The position numbers and the translations under genes are program-made. Shown here piece after piece: positions 26,453 through 35,801 of a stretch of 64,000 nucleotides of DNA (position 1 is the first letter of the stretch; each line of letters begins with the position of its first letter). Source of the DNA: Sphingosinicella sp942492965 (GTDB lineage Bacteria > Pseudomonadota > Alphaproteobacteria > Sphingomonadales > Sphingomonadaceae). Location: contig OW818656.1 in NCBI GenBank assembly GCA_942492965.1, positions 2,914,001 to 2,978,000 of the forward strand, in the 5' to 3' direction. The notes beneath the pieces were generated by a model that was not told where the DNA came from, did no database searches, and saw nothing but the letters and a program-made list of their open reading frames with translations.

Positions 26453-29002
26453 ATGTCAGAAGGCTGGCTGTTACGGAGCCGGACGCGTCCGATTCCTGAC
26501 AAAAGAACAACCGTTCAGCGGCAACAGCTCCTGAAAAGGACGCTCAGCGGCCTGAATGGTGGCGTCCTTTTGGTCGATGCCCCTCCCGGCTTCGGTAAAA
26601 CGGCACTGCTCGCAGATTTGAGCAAGCGATTTCGGGATCAGTTCCATCGCGTCGCATGGTTCACGCTCGACGCCGCGGACGACGCGCCGACGGCCCTGCG
26701 GTATCTGTTCTTCGCGGTCGACGAGGCAGGTTTCGAGGATAGGATCCGGGCTGAGCCGGCCGCGATCGCCGTACAGCGTCTACTTGCGAACATCGAACGT
26801 TCCGGAAGTCGCTGGATGCTGGTGCTCGACAATGTCGGCGCTGCCCGGCCGGAAGTGGCGCAAGATGTGCTTGCACCGCTGCTTCGTTTCCTACCGGACG
26901 GCCTCACTATCGCGCTGACGACCGAAGGGGGCGTTCCCTTGCCGCTGTCGGACCTCGATCGCCGCGGGCGGCTCCACCGGCTCAGCGCGGACGACCTGAT
27001 CTTCGACAGGGCCGAGATGAAGATGCTGGCGGGGCGGGCCGCGACCGATCACCAGATCCGCGCCATCGAACGTAAAAGCGGCGGGTGGCCGGCGCTCGCG
27101 CAGATCATGATCGCCAGACGGTTCGGCACGGAGCCCGGCGGCGCTGGCCGCGACGCAGTGGAAGACTTTCTGAACGAACGCCTTCTGGCGCCCATGCGCG
27201 CGGAAGACCATAACGTTTTCGCGCGCCTCTCACTGCTTGACCGTTTTTCACCGTCGCTCGCGGCGCAGCTGATGCCGGATGTTGCCAACGGAGACATGCT
27301 GGCACGCCTGTTGGAACGACGTCTGGTCTGCCGCATTCCATCCGACGAGGGACTGGATCTCGCGGTCCATCCCGCCTTTATCGACCTCGCCCGAAAAGCC
27401 TCCGAGATGGCGAATCCCGATGCGGCGCGCGATTTCCGGGAACGGACGGCCCGGGCCTATCTGGCGGCGGGGTGTTTCGTGCATGCGACCGCGATGGCGG
27501 TTTCGCTCGCCGACGAAGCGTTGATCGGCGAGATCATCGAGGCCTGTAATCCGCTGCGCCTCTGGTTCGAACTTGGTTTCGGGCCGCTGCGCAGGATCAT
27601 CGACCTGCTTCCCTCGGATATGGCGCGAAGCAACCCCCGGATCGGTTACGCTTGCATCATCTACTGGTCGAAGATGGGCCGGCTGAAGGCGTGCGGCGAC
27701 CTGTTCGCGCATATCGAGCGGCGCATGCAGGAGGAAGGAACGCTCGAAACTCTTCCCCTGCCGCTCCGTATCGAGCGCCTCATGTGCCGAAGTCTGCTTG
27801 CCATCTATCAGGGAACGCCCCTGACGATGTCCGATGTCGAGGAGCTGGAGGCGCTGGCTCCACTTATCCCCAGTCTGGAGCCGCTGATAAGGACCGCCGC
27901 GGGCACCACGCGCTGCTATGTCCTCCAGCTGGGAAGCGCCTTCGACGACGCCCGGCAGGCCGCGCAGGAAGGGATCGGCCATGCGGATCATGTGCAGTCG
28001 CGGTACGCGGCGTTCTTCCTGCACTGCGACATCGCGATGATCGCCGGGATCAAGGGCGATGCCCCGGCGGCGTGGGCGGCATTTCACGCGGGCGAGCGTG
28101 CCTGCCAGACGGCACTTCGCGGAGACGAGCGGCTGACGATGATCCGCGATGCCTTTCGCCTCGAACTGCAGCACGAGATCGATCCTGCGGATAGCGGCGC
28201 CTCGGCGCGGCTGCGCAACATATGCAGGCGCCTGCCTGGCCTCGACGGGTGGCCGGACGTGTTCGCCGCCGCCTTCCGCACCTATTCGGAGAAACTGGCC
28301 CTGTCGGGCGACGATCACGCGGCGCTGGCACTGATCGATGCCGGGATCGACTATGCGGACCGGCAGGGGGTGCGATCGCTTACCTATATCCTTGAGCATC
28401 ACCGCGTGTTGCTGCTGATGCTCGCGAACAATGCCCTGGAGGCCCGGCGTGCCCATGAAGGGCTGGCCGGAAGGGAGCTGCTGGCTCCAGGTTTCCGGCC
28501 TTGGCGGACTTATGAGTCCTTGGTGGAGGCGCGCGCCGCGCTTGCTTTCCGGTTCGGCGATCCGGATGTGAAGGCGCTGCTCGGCGAGGCTGTCGACTGG
28601 GCGGCACGCCATGGCAATCTGCGCTCCGAACTGCGTTTCCGGTCGCTGCGATCGGGGCTGGGTTTGGCAGCCGGCGACGGCGATCAGATCGCGATGCTGA
28701 GAGGCCGGAGCGGGTTTCAGCGGGCCGCGCATATCGTCGACAGGCTGAAGCGCCCGCATCCGGTGATTGGCGGGGAGGGGGCGGGCCCGGACGAGAGCGC
28801 CGTCTCGGCTTTCTTCACCCCCCGGGAGCTCGCTGTTCTCGAAGGTGTGGACCGGGGCTTGTCCGACAAGGCACTCGCCCTCGAACTCGGCATCACGCCG
28901 CATGGCGTCCGCTATCATCTCAAGCGGATTTACGCCCAGCTGGGGGTTCACAACCGCCAGAATGCCTGCCGCAAGGCCCGGGAAGCCGTGCCTGTCGTTT
29001 GA
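26453..29002 (+). CDS. MalT-like LuxR-family transcriptional activator (LAL type)
   Basis: An 849-residue regulator. A P-loop ATPase domain at the N-terminus has the Walker A motif APPGFGKTALL and a Walker-B-like MLVLDNVG. A long helical TPR-like middle part senses the inducer in MalT. The C-terminal LuxR helix-turn-helix reads FTPRELAVLEGVDRGLSDKALALELGITPHGVRYHLKRIYAQLGVHNR. GAGG six bases before the ATG at 26453 favours this start over the upstream in-frame TTG at 26429. It heads the receptor-DUF917-HyuA operon and probably activates it. A similar regulator lies at the far right end of the window. Confidence 0.88.
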   Translation: MSEGWLLRSRTRPIPDKRTTVQRQQLLKRTLSGLNGGVLLVDAPPGFGKTALLADLSKRFRDQFHRVAWFTLDAADDAPTALRYLFFAVDEAGFEDRIRAEPAAIAVQRLLANIERSGSRWMLVLDNVGAARPEVAQDVLAPLLRFLPDGLTIALTTEGGVPLPLSDLDRRGRLHRLSADDLIFDRAEMKMLAGRAATDHQIRAIERKSGGWPALAQIMIARRFGTEPGGAGRDAVEDFLNERLLAPMRAEDHNVFARLSLLDRFSPSLAAQLMPDVANGDMLARLLERRLVCRIPSDEGLDLAVHPAFIDLARKASEMANPDAARDFRERTARAYLAAGCFVHATAMAVSLADEALIGEIIEACNPLRLWFELGFGPLRRIIDLLPSDMARSNPRIGYACIIYWSKMGRLKACGDLFAHIERRMQEEGTLETLPLPLRIERLMCRSLLAIYQGTPLTMSDVEELEALAPLIPSLEPLIRTAAGTTRCYVLQLGSAFDDARQAAQEGIGHADHVQSRYAAFFLHCDIAMIAGIKGDAPAAWAAFHAGERACQTALRGDERLTMIRDAFRLELQHEIDPADSGASARLRNICRRLPGLDGWPDVFAAAFRTYSEKLALSGDDHAALALIDAGIDYADRQGVRSLTYILEHHRVLLLMLANNALEARRAHEGLAGRELLAPGFRPWRTYESLVEARAALAFRFGDPDVKALLGEAVDWAARHGNLRSELRFRSLRSGLGLAAGDGDQIAMLRGRSGFQRAAHIVDRLKRPHPVIGGEGAGPDESAVSAFFTPRELAVLEGVDRGLSDKALALELGITPHGVRYHLKRIYAQLGVHNRQNACRKAREAVPVV

Positions 29003-29098
29003 CCCCTACTAATCGAATGGTGGTCACTACTACTAACCGGGCTGGTGAGGCCTCCGGAAAGCTCCATAGTGCAGCCGCACAAAAACAAGGGGGCAGTC
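29003..29098 (+). promoter_or_regulatory. Receptor operon leader with CTACTAAyCG direct repeat
   Basis: CTACTAATCG at 29006-29015 and CTACTAACCG at 29030-29039 form a direct repeat with a 24-base period, just after the regulator stop codon. MalT-type activators are known to bind direct repeats, so these are candidate operators for the adjacent regulator. The receptor ribosome site (AAGGGGGCAG) follows near 29090. Confidence 0.4.
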
Positions 29099-31405
29099 AT
29101 GCAGGTTTCGCCTATCCATAGGATGCTTCAGCTGGCGCGCTGCCTCGCCCTTTGCGGCACGGCGCTCGTTTCCCATGCCGCGTTCGCGCAGGCCGTTGAA
29201 GACGATGCGCTCAGTGTCGGCGAAATCGTCATTACGGCCCAAAAGCGCGCGCAGAACCTGAGCGACGTTCCGATCTCGGTGACGGCGGTGACGGGCGATC
29301 AGCTGCGGGAGCAGAACGTCGTCGCTACCGGCTCGATGGGACGGATCGCGCCGAACCTGACAGTCAGCGACTATGGCAATCCGGTCATCACCATTTTCAC
29401 GCTTCGCGGCGTCTCGCAGTTCGATTTCAGCGATCACCAGGAATCGCCTGTCGCGATATTCGCCGACGGGTCCTATATCCCCTATCTGAGCGCGATCGGA
29501 TCGAATCTGTTCGACCTGGAACGCGTCGAAGTGCTGCGCGGACCGCAGGGCACGTTGTTCGGCCGGAATGCCACAGGCGGCGTCGTTCAGATCATCAGCG
29601 CCAAGCCGACCGAGACCTTGTCGGGCTATGGGCAGCTTTCCTACGGGAATTACGACACGATCCGCGCGGAGGGCGCGATCAGCGGCCCGATCGGCGGCGG
29701 CATCCTGGCCCGTGTCTCGGCAGTGAAAGATCGCCATGACGGCTATTTCCACAACAGCCTGGGCGGACGAAAGGGCGACGCCGACAACTTCAGCCTTCGC
29801 GGACAACTCTACAAGCGTTTCGACGATGGCAGCGATTTCGGCATCATCGTCCGTCGCTCGCGCGACGAGATCAGCACCAGCCCGTTCCAGGCGCGTGCTG
29901 CCTATCCCGATCCCGACACCGGCCTGTTCGAGCTGGGCAACGGCGCCGACTTCGCCGATTTCTGTGCGGGCTTTTTCGGCGCGCCCGTCGCTCCCGGCGC
30001 CGCCGACTGCCTGAGCGGCGACACCGATGACGGCAATCCGCGCACCATCAACAACAACCGCGAGGGCGGCTTCACGCGAACCTACTGGAACGCCAACGCG
30101 ACGCTGAACCTGCGGCTGGGTGACGTGACGCTGACGTCGATCTCCTCCTATGGCCGCTTGCGCAAGAGCTATCAGGATGAAGATTCGGACGGCACGTCCT
30201 ACGACCTGCTTTATTACGACCAGATCGCGCGATCGGACGATTATGCGCAGGAGCTTCGCCTGGCTGGAAGCAACGGCCCGGCCGATTGGTTGATCGGCGG
30301 TTATTTCCTGGCGATCAACGGCGATTATAGCAGCGCCGTCGGCTTTTACCCCGGTGATCCGGCGTTCGAATCCAATATCGGCAATGCCTGGAAGCTCAAC
30401 ACCCGCACCTGGGCGGTCTTCGGGCAAACCGAGGTGGAGATCGCCCCTCGTCTGAAGCTGATCGCGGGTGCCCGCTATACACGGGATCGCAAGAGTTTCG
30501 CGCTGACGACGCCCTGCACCGGCCCGGGCTGCGACTTGCTCGGCTTCACCAGTCCGGAGATCGTGCAAGGCACCGGCTACGGTCCGGGCGTACCCGGCGC
30601 GCGAACGCGGCGCAGCTCCGGCAATTGGGACGGCAAGCTCCAGCTGAGCTATGCGGCGAGCGACGAGGTGTTGATCTACGGCGGCGTGTCACGCGGCACC
30701 AAGGCCGGCGGATACAACGCCGGCGCCACGGCGTTTTTCAGCATCGACGAAACCATCTTCAAGGACGAAGTGCTCACCAGCTACGAGGCCGGGGTGAAAT
30801 ACGGCGGGGCTGGCGGCTGGCTGCAGGCAAGCGGCAGTTTTTTCTATTATGATTACAAGAACGTGCAGGTGTTCAGCCAGCTCGGGCCCTCAACCCTGAC
30901 GTTCAACACCGACGGCGAGATCTACGGTGCCGAAGCGGATCTTCGTGCCCGCTTGGCACCGGGCCTTGCGATCGGCGTCGCCGGTTCGCTGCTCCACACC
31001 CGCATCGATCCGATCGCGGTGGCCAATGTGCTGACCGGCGACGTGAGCTTCCAGTCGCAGCGCTTGCCGAACGCGCCCGACGAGAGCGTCAGCGTCTACA
31101 TCGACAAGATCTGGGACATCGGTGCGCATCAGCTCAGCGCACATGCCGACGGCAAGTGGGTCAGCTCGCAGAAGCTCAACCTGATCGATTATCCGGCGAC
31201 CCGCGAGCCGGCGTACCTGACCGTGAACGCACGGATCGGGTTCGGCGCGGCGGATGAGAGCTGGGAAATCTCGCTCTACGCCCAGAACATCACCAAAAAG
31301 GACTACCGCGTCGCCGCCATTCCGTTCGTGACGACCAACGGCGCCGTCATCGACGTCTACGGTCCCCCCAGAACCTATGGCGTCTCGCTGCGATCCGCGT
31401 TCTAG
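29099..31405 (+). CDS. TonB-dependent outer-membrane receptor
   Basis: The 768-residue protein has a signal peptide (MQVSPIHRMLQLARC ... HAAFAQ). A plug domain follows, with a TonB-box-like GEIVITAQKR, VPISVTAVTGDQL and the LERVEVLRGPQGTLFGRNATGGVVQII motif. The large beta-barrel ends in an aromatic residue (SLRSAF). It resembles the broad substrate receptors that are abundant in sphingomonads rather than a classic siderophore receptor. It is the first gene of a seven-gene operon with DUF917, HyuA and racemase genes, so it probably imports the compound that those enzymes attack. The ATG at 29099 is preferred over an upstream GTG because it gives a proper signal peptide. Confidence 0.93.
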   Translation: MQVSPIHRMLQLARCLALCGTALVSHAAFAQAVEDDALSVGEIVITAQKRAQNLSDVPISVTAVTGDQLREQNVVATGSMGRIAPNLTVSDYGNPVITIFTLRGVSQFDFSDHQESPVAIFADGSYIPYLSAIGSNLFDLERVEVLRGPQGTLFGRNATGGVVQIISAKPTETLSGYGQLSYGNYDTIRAEGAISGPIGGGILARVSAVKDRHDGYFHNSLGGRKGDADNFSLRGQLYKRFDDGSDFGIIVRRSRDEISTSPFQARAAYPDPDTGLFELGNGADFADFCAGFFGAPVAPGAADCLSGDTDDGNPRTINNNREGGFTRTYWNANATLNLRLGDVTLTSISSYGRLRKSYQDEDSDGTSYDLLYYDQIARSDDYAQELRLAGSNGPADWLIGGYFLAINGDYSSAVGFYPGDPAFESNIGNAWKLNTRTWAVFGQTEVEIAPRLKLIAGARYTRDRKSFALTTPCTGPGCDLLGFTSPEIVQGTGYGPGVPGARTRRSSGNWDGKLQLSYAASDEVLIYGGVSRGTKAGGYNAGATAFFSIDETIFKDEVLTSYEAGVKYGGAGGWLQASGSFFYYDYKNVQVFSQLGPSTLTFNTDGEIYGAEADLRARLAPGLAIGVAGSLLHTRIDPIAVANVLTGDVSFQSQRLPNAPDESVSVYIDKIWDIGAHQLSAHADGKWVSSQKLNLIDYPATREPAYLTVNARIGFGAADESWEISLYAQNITKKDYRVAAIPFVTTNGAVIDVYGPPRTYGVSLRSAF

Positions 31406-31412
31406 TCCCTGC

Positions 31413-32492
31413 ATGACCTCTATCCCGATCGATCTCGACAAGCTTCGTGCACTCGGCATGGGAGCCGCCGTCCTCAGCGCGGGGGGCGGCTCCTTCCCCT
31501 ATCTCGAGCATTTGTGCACCGCGAGCTTTCTGGGGGAGCGAACCGTGGAGCTGCGCAGCGTGGACAGCCTGCCGCGCGATGCCCGCGTGGCGCTGGTCGC
31601 CATGGTCGGTGCGCCGCTGGTGATGACCGAACGTTTCCTCGACGCGGATCATTTCGTGAAACCCGTACAAGAACTGGAAGCCATCGAAGGCCAGCCGTTC
31701 GACGCGATCATGGGCTATGAGATCGGGAGTATGAATGGCGTCATCCCGGTGCTGATCGCTGCCCATACCGGCTTGCCGCTGATCGACGCGGACACCGTGG
31801 GGCGATCCTTCCCGCAGGCGCATATGTCGAGCTTCGCGCTGGCCGGCGTGCCGATGACGCCGATGGTGCTGTGCGACGTCCGCAACAACAGCATTCTGCT
31901 GCGCGAAACTGTCGATGGGCGCTGGACGGAAGATCTGCTGCGCGTCATCACCACTGCCTTTGGATCGGTGGCCGCCTGCGCGACCTCCGCGCCCGGCGCG
32001 AACGTGATCGATCACGCCATTCCCGGAACCTATTCGCGCGCGATCCGGATCGGCGAGGCGATCCTGGGTGCGCAGAAGCAGCGTGCGGATGTCGTCGCAG
32101 CGCTGCTCCACGCGGAGGGCGGGATCGAACTCGGTCGCGGCCGGATCGTCGATATTGCCCGCGAGACGACCGAAGGTTTCGTTCGTGGCACGGCAACGAT
32201 CAACGATGCCGCCGGCGAGACAGTGCGCGTGGATTTCCAGAATGAATATGCCGTCGTCATGCGCGGGGGCGAGATCATCTCTACCGTGCCCGATCTGATT
32301 TGCCTTTTCGACGCCCAGCGCGGCGAACCGATTGGAACCGAATCGCTCCGCTACGCGCAGCAGGTCGCCGTCGTCAGCCTGCCGCCCGCTGCAGCGCATA
32401 TCACGCCGCATGCCCTCGCCGTCCTTGGCCCGCGCGGCTTTGGCTACGACTTCGACCACGTCTCTCCTCACCTGACAGGATATTCCCTTTGA
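31413..32492 (+). CDS. DUF917 family protein, divergent copy
   Basis: The 359-residue protein shares the DUF917 pattern with two others in this window: EIGSMNGVIPVLIAAHTGLPLIDAD, a central RVDFQNEYAVV segment and the C-terminal LGPRGFGYDFDH. The N-terminal glycine motif is changed to LSAGGGSFPYL, whereas the other two copies read LGSGGGGDPYY, so a conserved Asp is missing. DUF917 proteins have no agreed activity but are often beside or fused to hydantoinase-A domains. It begins seven bases after the receptor stop and its TGA overlaps the TTG start of the HyuA gene. It may be a partner subunit of the following HyuA. Confidence 0.85.
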   Translation: MTSIPIDLDKLRALGMGAAVLSAGGGSFPYLEHLCTASFLGERTVELRSVDSLPRDARVALVAMVGAPLVMTERFLDADHFVKPVQELEAIEGQPFDAIMGYEIGSMNGVIPVLIAAHTGLPLIDADTVGRSFPQAHMSSFALAGVPMTPMVLCDVRNNSILLRETVDGRWTEDLLRVITTAFGSVAACATSAPGANVIDHAIPGTYSRAIRIGEAILGAQKQRADVVAALLHAEGGIELGRGRIVDIARETTEGFVRGTATINDAAGETVRVDFQNEYAVVMRGGEIISTVPDLICLFDAQRGEPIGTESLRYAQQVAVVSLPPAAAHITPHALAVLGPRGFGYDFDHVSPHLTGYSL

Positions 32493-34027
32493 AGCGGATC
32501 GGCATCGACGTGGGCGGCACCAATACCGATGCGGTGCTGCTGGATGGCTTGCGCGTGCTTGCTGCGGTCAAGTCGCCGACGACACCGGACGTTACAACCG
32601 GCATCAAGACCGCGCTCGCCGAGCTGACGGCGCGCGCTGGGCCTGCAATGCGCGAGGCCGGCGCCGTCATTATCGGCACGACCCATTTCGTGAACGCGGT
32701 CGTCGAACGCCAGCGGCTCAATCGCGTCACGGCCGTCAGGATATGCCTGCCGGCGTCGTCTTCGCTGCCGCCGTTCGTCGATTGGCCCGCGGATTTGCGC
32801 GATATGGTGCGACAGGACACCATCCTGCTGCCGGGTGGGTTCGAGGTCGACGGGCGGGAGATTGCCCCGTTCGATGACCGCCTGATGGAGGATGCCGCCC
32901 GCAGCATTGCGGATTCCGGGGTCGAGGCCGTGGCCGTCTCCGGGGTCTTCTCCCCGCTTCGGGGCGATCATGAGCTTCGTGCCGCTGAAGCGCTGGAGAA
33001 ATTCTGCCCGGGCGTCAGCGTCACGCTCTCGCGCGACCTTGGCCGCATGGGTCTGATGGAACGCGAGAATGTCGCCATCATGAACGCGGCGCTCGCGAAG
33101 CTCGCCCGTGTGACGACCAACGGCTTCCGCGAAGCGATCGCCGCCAGCGGTCTCGATGCCAGGCTCTACCTGACCCAGAATGACGGGACGGTGATGTCCG
33201 CCGAGGCCGCGGAGCGGGCGCCCGTGCTGTGCTTCTCCTCTGGGCCCACGAACAGCATGCGGGGCGCCGCGTCGCTCAGCGGCGTGGCTGACGCGATCGT
33301 GATCGATGTCGGCGGCACGACCAGCGACATCGGCATGCTCGTCAACGGCTTTCCCCGCCAGGCCAATGGCGTGGTCGAGATCGGCGGCGTGCGAACATTG
33401 TTCCGGATGCCCGACGTGCTTTGCCTTCCGCTGGGCGGCGGCACACGCATCCACGGCGATCCGCTGCGCTTCGGCCCGGACAGCGTGGGCTATCGCCTGA
33501 CCGAGCAGGGCCGTGTTTTCGGCGGGGATACGCTGACCGCGACCGATCTGGGCGTCGCGGCAGGACGCGCGGCTATTGGCGCGGCAGACCGGGTCGCCGA
33601 TATTCCCTCCGCGACTGTCGCGTGGTTCGAAGGCGTGATCGGATCGATGCTCGAAGACGGCATCGAGTCCAGCAAGACGCGAGCCGGCGACCTGCCGCTG
33701 CTTGCCGTCGGGGGCGGTTCCTTCCTGATCCCGCCCAGGCTCAAAGGCGTGTCGGAGGTACTGTTCGTAGAGCACCACGACGTCGCAAATGCGGTCGGCG
33801 CGGCGATGGCGAAAATCAGCGGTGAGGTCGATCAAATCTTCAGCGATGTCAGCCGTGAAGATGCAATTCGCACGGCGACCGCGCTGGCGGAAGAACGCGC
33901 GCGCATTGCAGGGGCGAGTTCCGGCTCCATCGAAACGATCGAGATCGAGGACCTGCCGATGGCCTATATGCCGGGCAATTCGCGGCGAGTCCGCGTGCGC
34001 GTCGCGGGCGAGCTGGCGGACGCCTGA
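32489..34027 (+). CDS. HyuA-like hydantoinase/oxoprolinase family protein
   Basis: The 512-residue protein begins at a TTG with GIDVGGTNTDAVLLDG, the hydantoinase-A N-terminal ATP-binding motif. It continues with GTTHFVNAVVER, LLPGGFEVDGREI, a second phosphate motif DVGGTTSDIG, LGGGTRIHGDP and AVGGGSFLIP. Family members such as N-methylhydantoinase and 5-oxoprolinase use ATP to open cyclic amides. Classic HyuA is about 690 residues and works with HyuB. This one is shorter and no HyuB gene is nearby; DUF917 genes flank it instead. The TTG overlaps the preceding stop (TTGA), with AGGA eight bases upstream, so translation is coupled. The exact substrate cannot be inferred. Confidence 0.88.
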   Translation: MKRIGIDVGGTNTDAVLLDGLRVLAAVKSPTTPDVTTGIKTALAELTARAGPAMREAGAVIIGTTHFVNAVVERQRLNRVTAVRICLPASSSLPPFVDWPADLRDMVRQDTILLPGGFEVDGREIAPFDDRLMEDAARSIADSGVEAVAVSGVFSPLRGDHELRAAEALEKFCPGVSVTLSRDLGRMGLMERENVAIMNAALAKLARVTTNGFREAIAASGLDARLYLTQNDGTVMSAEAAERAPVLCFSSGPTNSMRGAASLSGVADAIVIDVGGTTSDIGMLVNGFPRQANGVVEIGGVRTLFRMPDVLCLPLGGGTRIHGDPLRFGPDSVGYRLTEQGRVFGGDTLTATDLGVAAGRAAIGAADRVADIPSATVAWFEGVIGSMLEDGIESSKTRAGDLPLLAVGGGSFLIPPRLKGVSEVLFVEHHDVANAVGAAMAKISGEVDQIFSDVSREDAIRTATALAEERARIAGASSGSIETIEIEDLPMAYMPGNSRRVRVRVAGELADA

Positions 34028-34029
34028 TC

Positions 34030-35136
34030 ATGGCCGACTGGTATCTCGCGCCGGAGGATCTCGCCGATCTTGCTTTGGGTTGCGCCATGCTCGGTTCCGG
34101 TGGCGGCGGCGATCCTTATTATGCCGTGACGTTGCTCGGTGCGATGCTCGCCGATGGCGCATCGATCCGGATCATCGATCCTGACGCGCTTTCCGACGAT
34201 GATGTCGCAGTCAGCGTCGGCTATGTGGGGGCGCCGATCACCTTGCTGGAAAAACTGATCGCAGACCGCGAGATCGTCGCCGCGATCGAAACGATGCAGA
34301 AACGCTTGGCCACCCCGCTCAAGGCGCTGATCGCGGCGGAAATCGGCGGTTTCAACGGGCTGGTGCCGCTGATTGCCGCAGGTCTGACAGGGCTGCCGGT
34401 CGTCGATGCAGACGGTATGGGGCGCGCCTTTCCGCGCAGCGATCAGGTCAGCTTCGCGATTTACGGCTACAGCGCTACACCGACCGTAATTTCCGGCGAG
34501 CACGGTGAAGCGGTCATCATCGAAGCGGGTGCGCCGGGCCGCGTGGAAATGCTCGTGCGCGCGCTTTCGGTCGCGATGGGGAGCAAATGCTTTGCGGTCG
34601 ACTATCCGTTACGGGGCCGCGATATTCGCGCGCACGCGGTGCCGAAGACGCTTTCGCTGGCCAAAGGCGTGGGCGCGGCCCTTCGCGCGGCTGCGGCGGA
34701 CAGCGCTGACCCGTTCCATGCACTCCGCCGCGATCTCCGCGAGAATTGGAACCTCGACACCAAGATGCTCGTCGAGGGGGTTGTCAGGGAACGGAGACAC
34801 GACACGCAGGGTGGTTTCGACAGGGGATCGACGACGATTGCGCAGGGAGGCGCCGACGGGCAGGTCTTTCAGCTCGATTTCCAAAACGAATTCCTGGTTG
34901 TCTGGCAGGACGGCACGCCGCTGGCATCGACCCCCGATATCATTTCGGTCGTCGATAGCGATACGCTGGCCCCGATCACTTCGGACGCGATCCGTTACGG
35001 GCAGCGGGTGAAGGTGATCGCGATGAGCGCGCCATTGCTCATGCGGTCGGCGCGCGCGCTGGCAACGGTGGGGCCTCGCGCTTTCGGCTATGCTTTCGAT
35101 TACAGTCCGATCTCGGATGGCGGGGAAGACCGATGA
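34030..35136 (+). CDS. DUF917 family protein, canonical copy
   Basis: A 368-residue protein with the family motifs intact: AMLGSGGGGDPYYAV near the N-terminus, AAEIGGFNGLVPLIAAGLTGLPVVDADGMGRAFP, LDFQNEFLVV and GPRAFGYAFDY near the C-terminus. It is more like the copy at 59747-60850 than like the divergent copy two genes upstream. It starts two bases after the HyuA stop and its last four bases (ATGA) overlap the racemase start. The tight packing suggests that HyuA and DUF917 act as one enzyme or complex. Cytoplasmic: no signal or membrane segment is seen. Confidence 0.87.
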   Translation: MADWYLAPEDLADLALGCAMLGSGGGGDPYYAVTLLGAMLADGASIRIIDPDALSDDDVAVSVGYVGAPITLLEKLIADREIVAAIETMQKRLATPLKALIAAEIGGFNGLVPLIAAGLTGLPVVDADGMGRAFPRSDQVSFAIYGYSATPTVISGEHGEAVIIEAGAPGRVEMLVRALSVAMGSKCFAVDYPLRGRDIRAHAVPKTLSLAKGVGAALRAAAADSADPFHALRRDLRENWNLDTKMLVEGVVRERRHDTQGGFDRGSTTIAQGGADGQVFQLDFQNEFLVVWQDGTPLASTPDIISVVDSDTLAPITSDAIRYGQRVKVIAMSAPLLMRSARALATVGPRAFGYAFDYSPISDGGEDR

Positions 35137-35801
35137 CGAGAACGGTGGCGATCATCAATCCGGTCGTCGATACGGGCGCGGTGCCGATGGAGAGCCTCAC
35201 GCGCTATCATAGCGATGCGTTCGCAATCCGCGTGTCCTTCATCGACGAGGGGCCGACGTCAATCGAGAACGAGGCCGACGCCGAGGCCTGTACCCCCGGG
35301 GTGCTGCGCGCGGCGACAGCGCTCGCCCGCGAGGGCGTCGATGCGATCGTGATCAATTGCATGTGCGATCCCGCTATCGCCGCGCTGCGCGCGCGGCTGC
35401 ACATTCCGGTGTTGGGGACGGCCGAGGCCTCCATGCATTATGCCGCCGCGATTGGCCTGCGCTTCGGACTGATCGACGTGCTCGACGATGCGCGCGAAGA
35501 GGTGGAGGCGCAGATTTCCGCGCTGGGTCTGGAGAAAGCCTTCGCCGCCTACCGCGCGATCGGCATTCCCGTTCTCGAACTGCATGTCGATCCCGAACGG
35601 ACGTTGACCGCGCTGGTCGAGGCCGCGCACGGGGCCATCGCCGACGGCGCGAATGGTCTGCTGCTCGGCTGCACCGGCATGGCGGACCTCGCCGAAGCCC
35701 TGGAAAAACGACTGAGGGCGGACGGCATATCCTGTCCTGTGCTGGAACCGCTGGGCGTCACGCTTGCGCTGGCCGGTACTGTCATCGGCGCGCGCGTTTG
35801 A
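35133..35801 (+). CDS. Asp/Glu/hydantoin racemase family protein
   Basis: A 222-residue member of the aspartate/glutamate/hydantoin racemase superfamily. Both catalytic cysteines are visible, in VINCMCDPA and in LLGCTGMADL, within the two-domain pattern of the family. These cofactor-independent enzymes exchange the configuration at a carbon alpha to a carboxylate or hydantoin ring. Next to HyuA, hydantoin racemase activity is a sensible guess, but maleate isomerase-like or amino-acid racemase activity is also possible. The start overlaps the DUF917 stop (ATGA), and the stop overlaps the TTG start of the transporter. Confidence 0.87.
   Translation: MTRTVAIINPVVDTGAVPMESLTRYHSDAFAIRVSFIDEGPTSIENEADAEACTPGVLRAATALAREGVDAIVINCMCDPAIAALRARLHIPVLGTAEASMHYAAAIGLRFGLIDVLDDAREEVEAQISALGLEKAFAAYRAIGIPVLELHVDPERTLTALVEAAHGAIADGANGLLLGCTGMADLAEALEKRLRADGISCPVLEPLGVTLALAGTVIGARV

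Noticed and set aside
26429..26453. TTG at 26429 as start of the MalT-like regulator
   Set aside because: The ATG at 26453 has GAGG at the right distance; the TTG has none and adds no family sequence.
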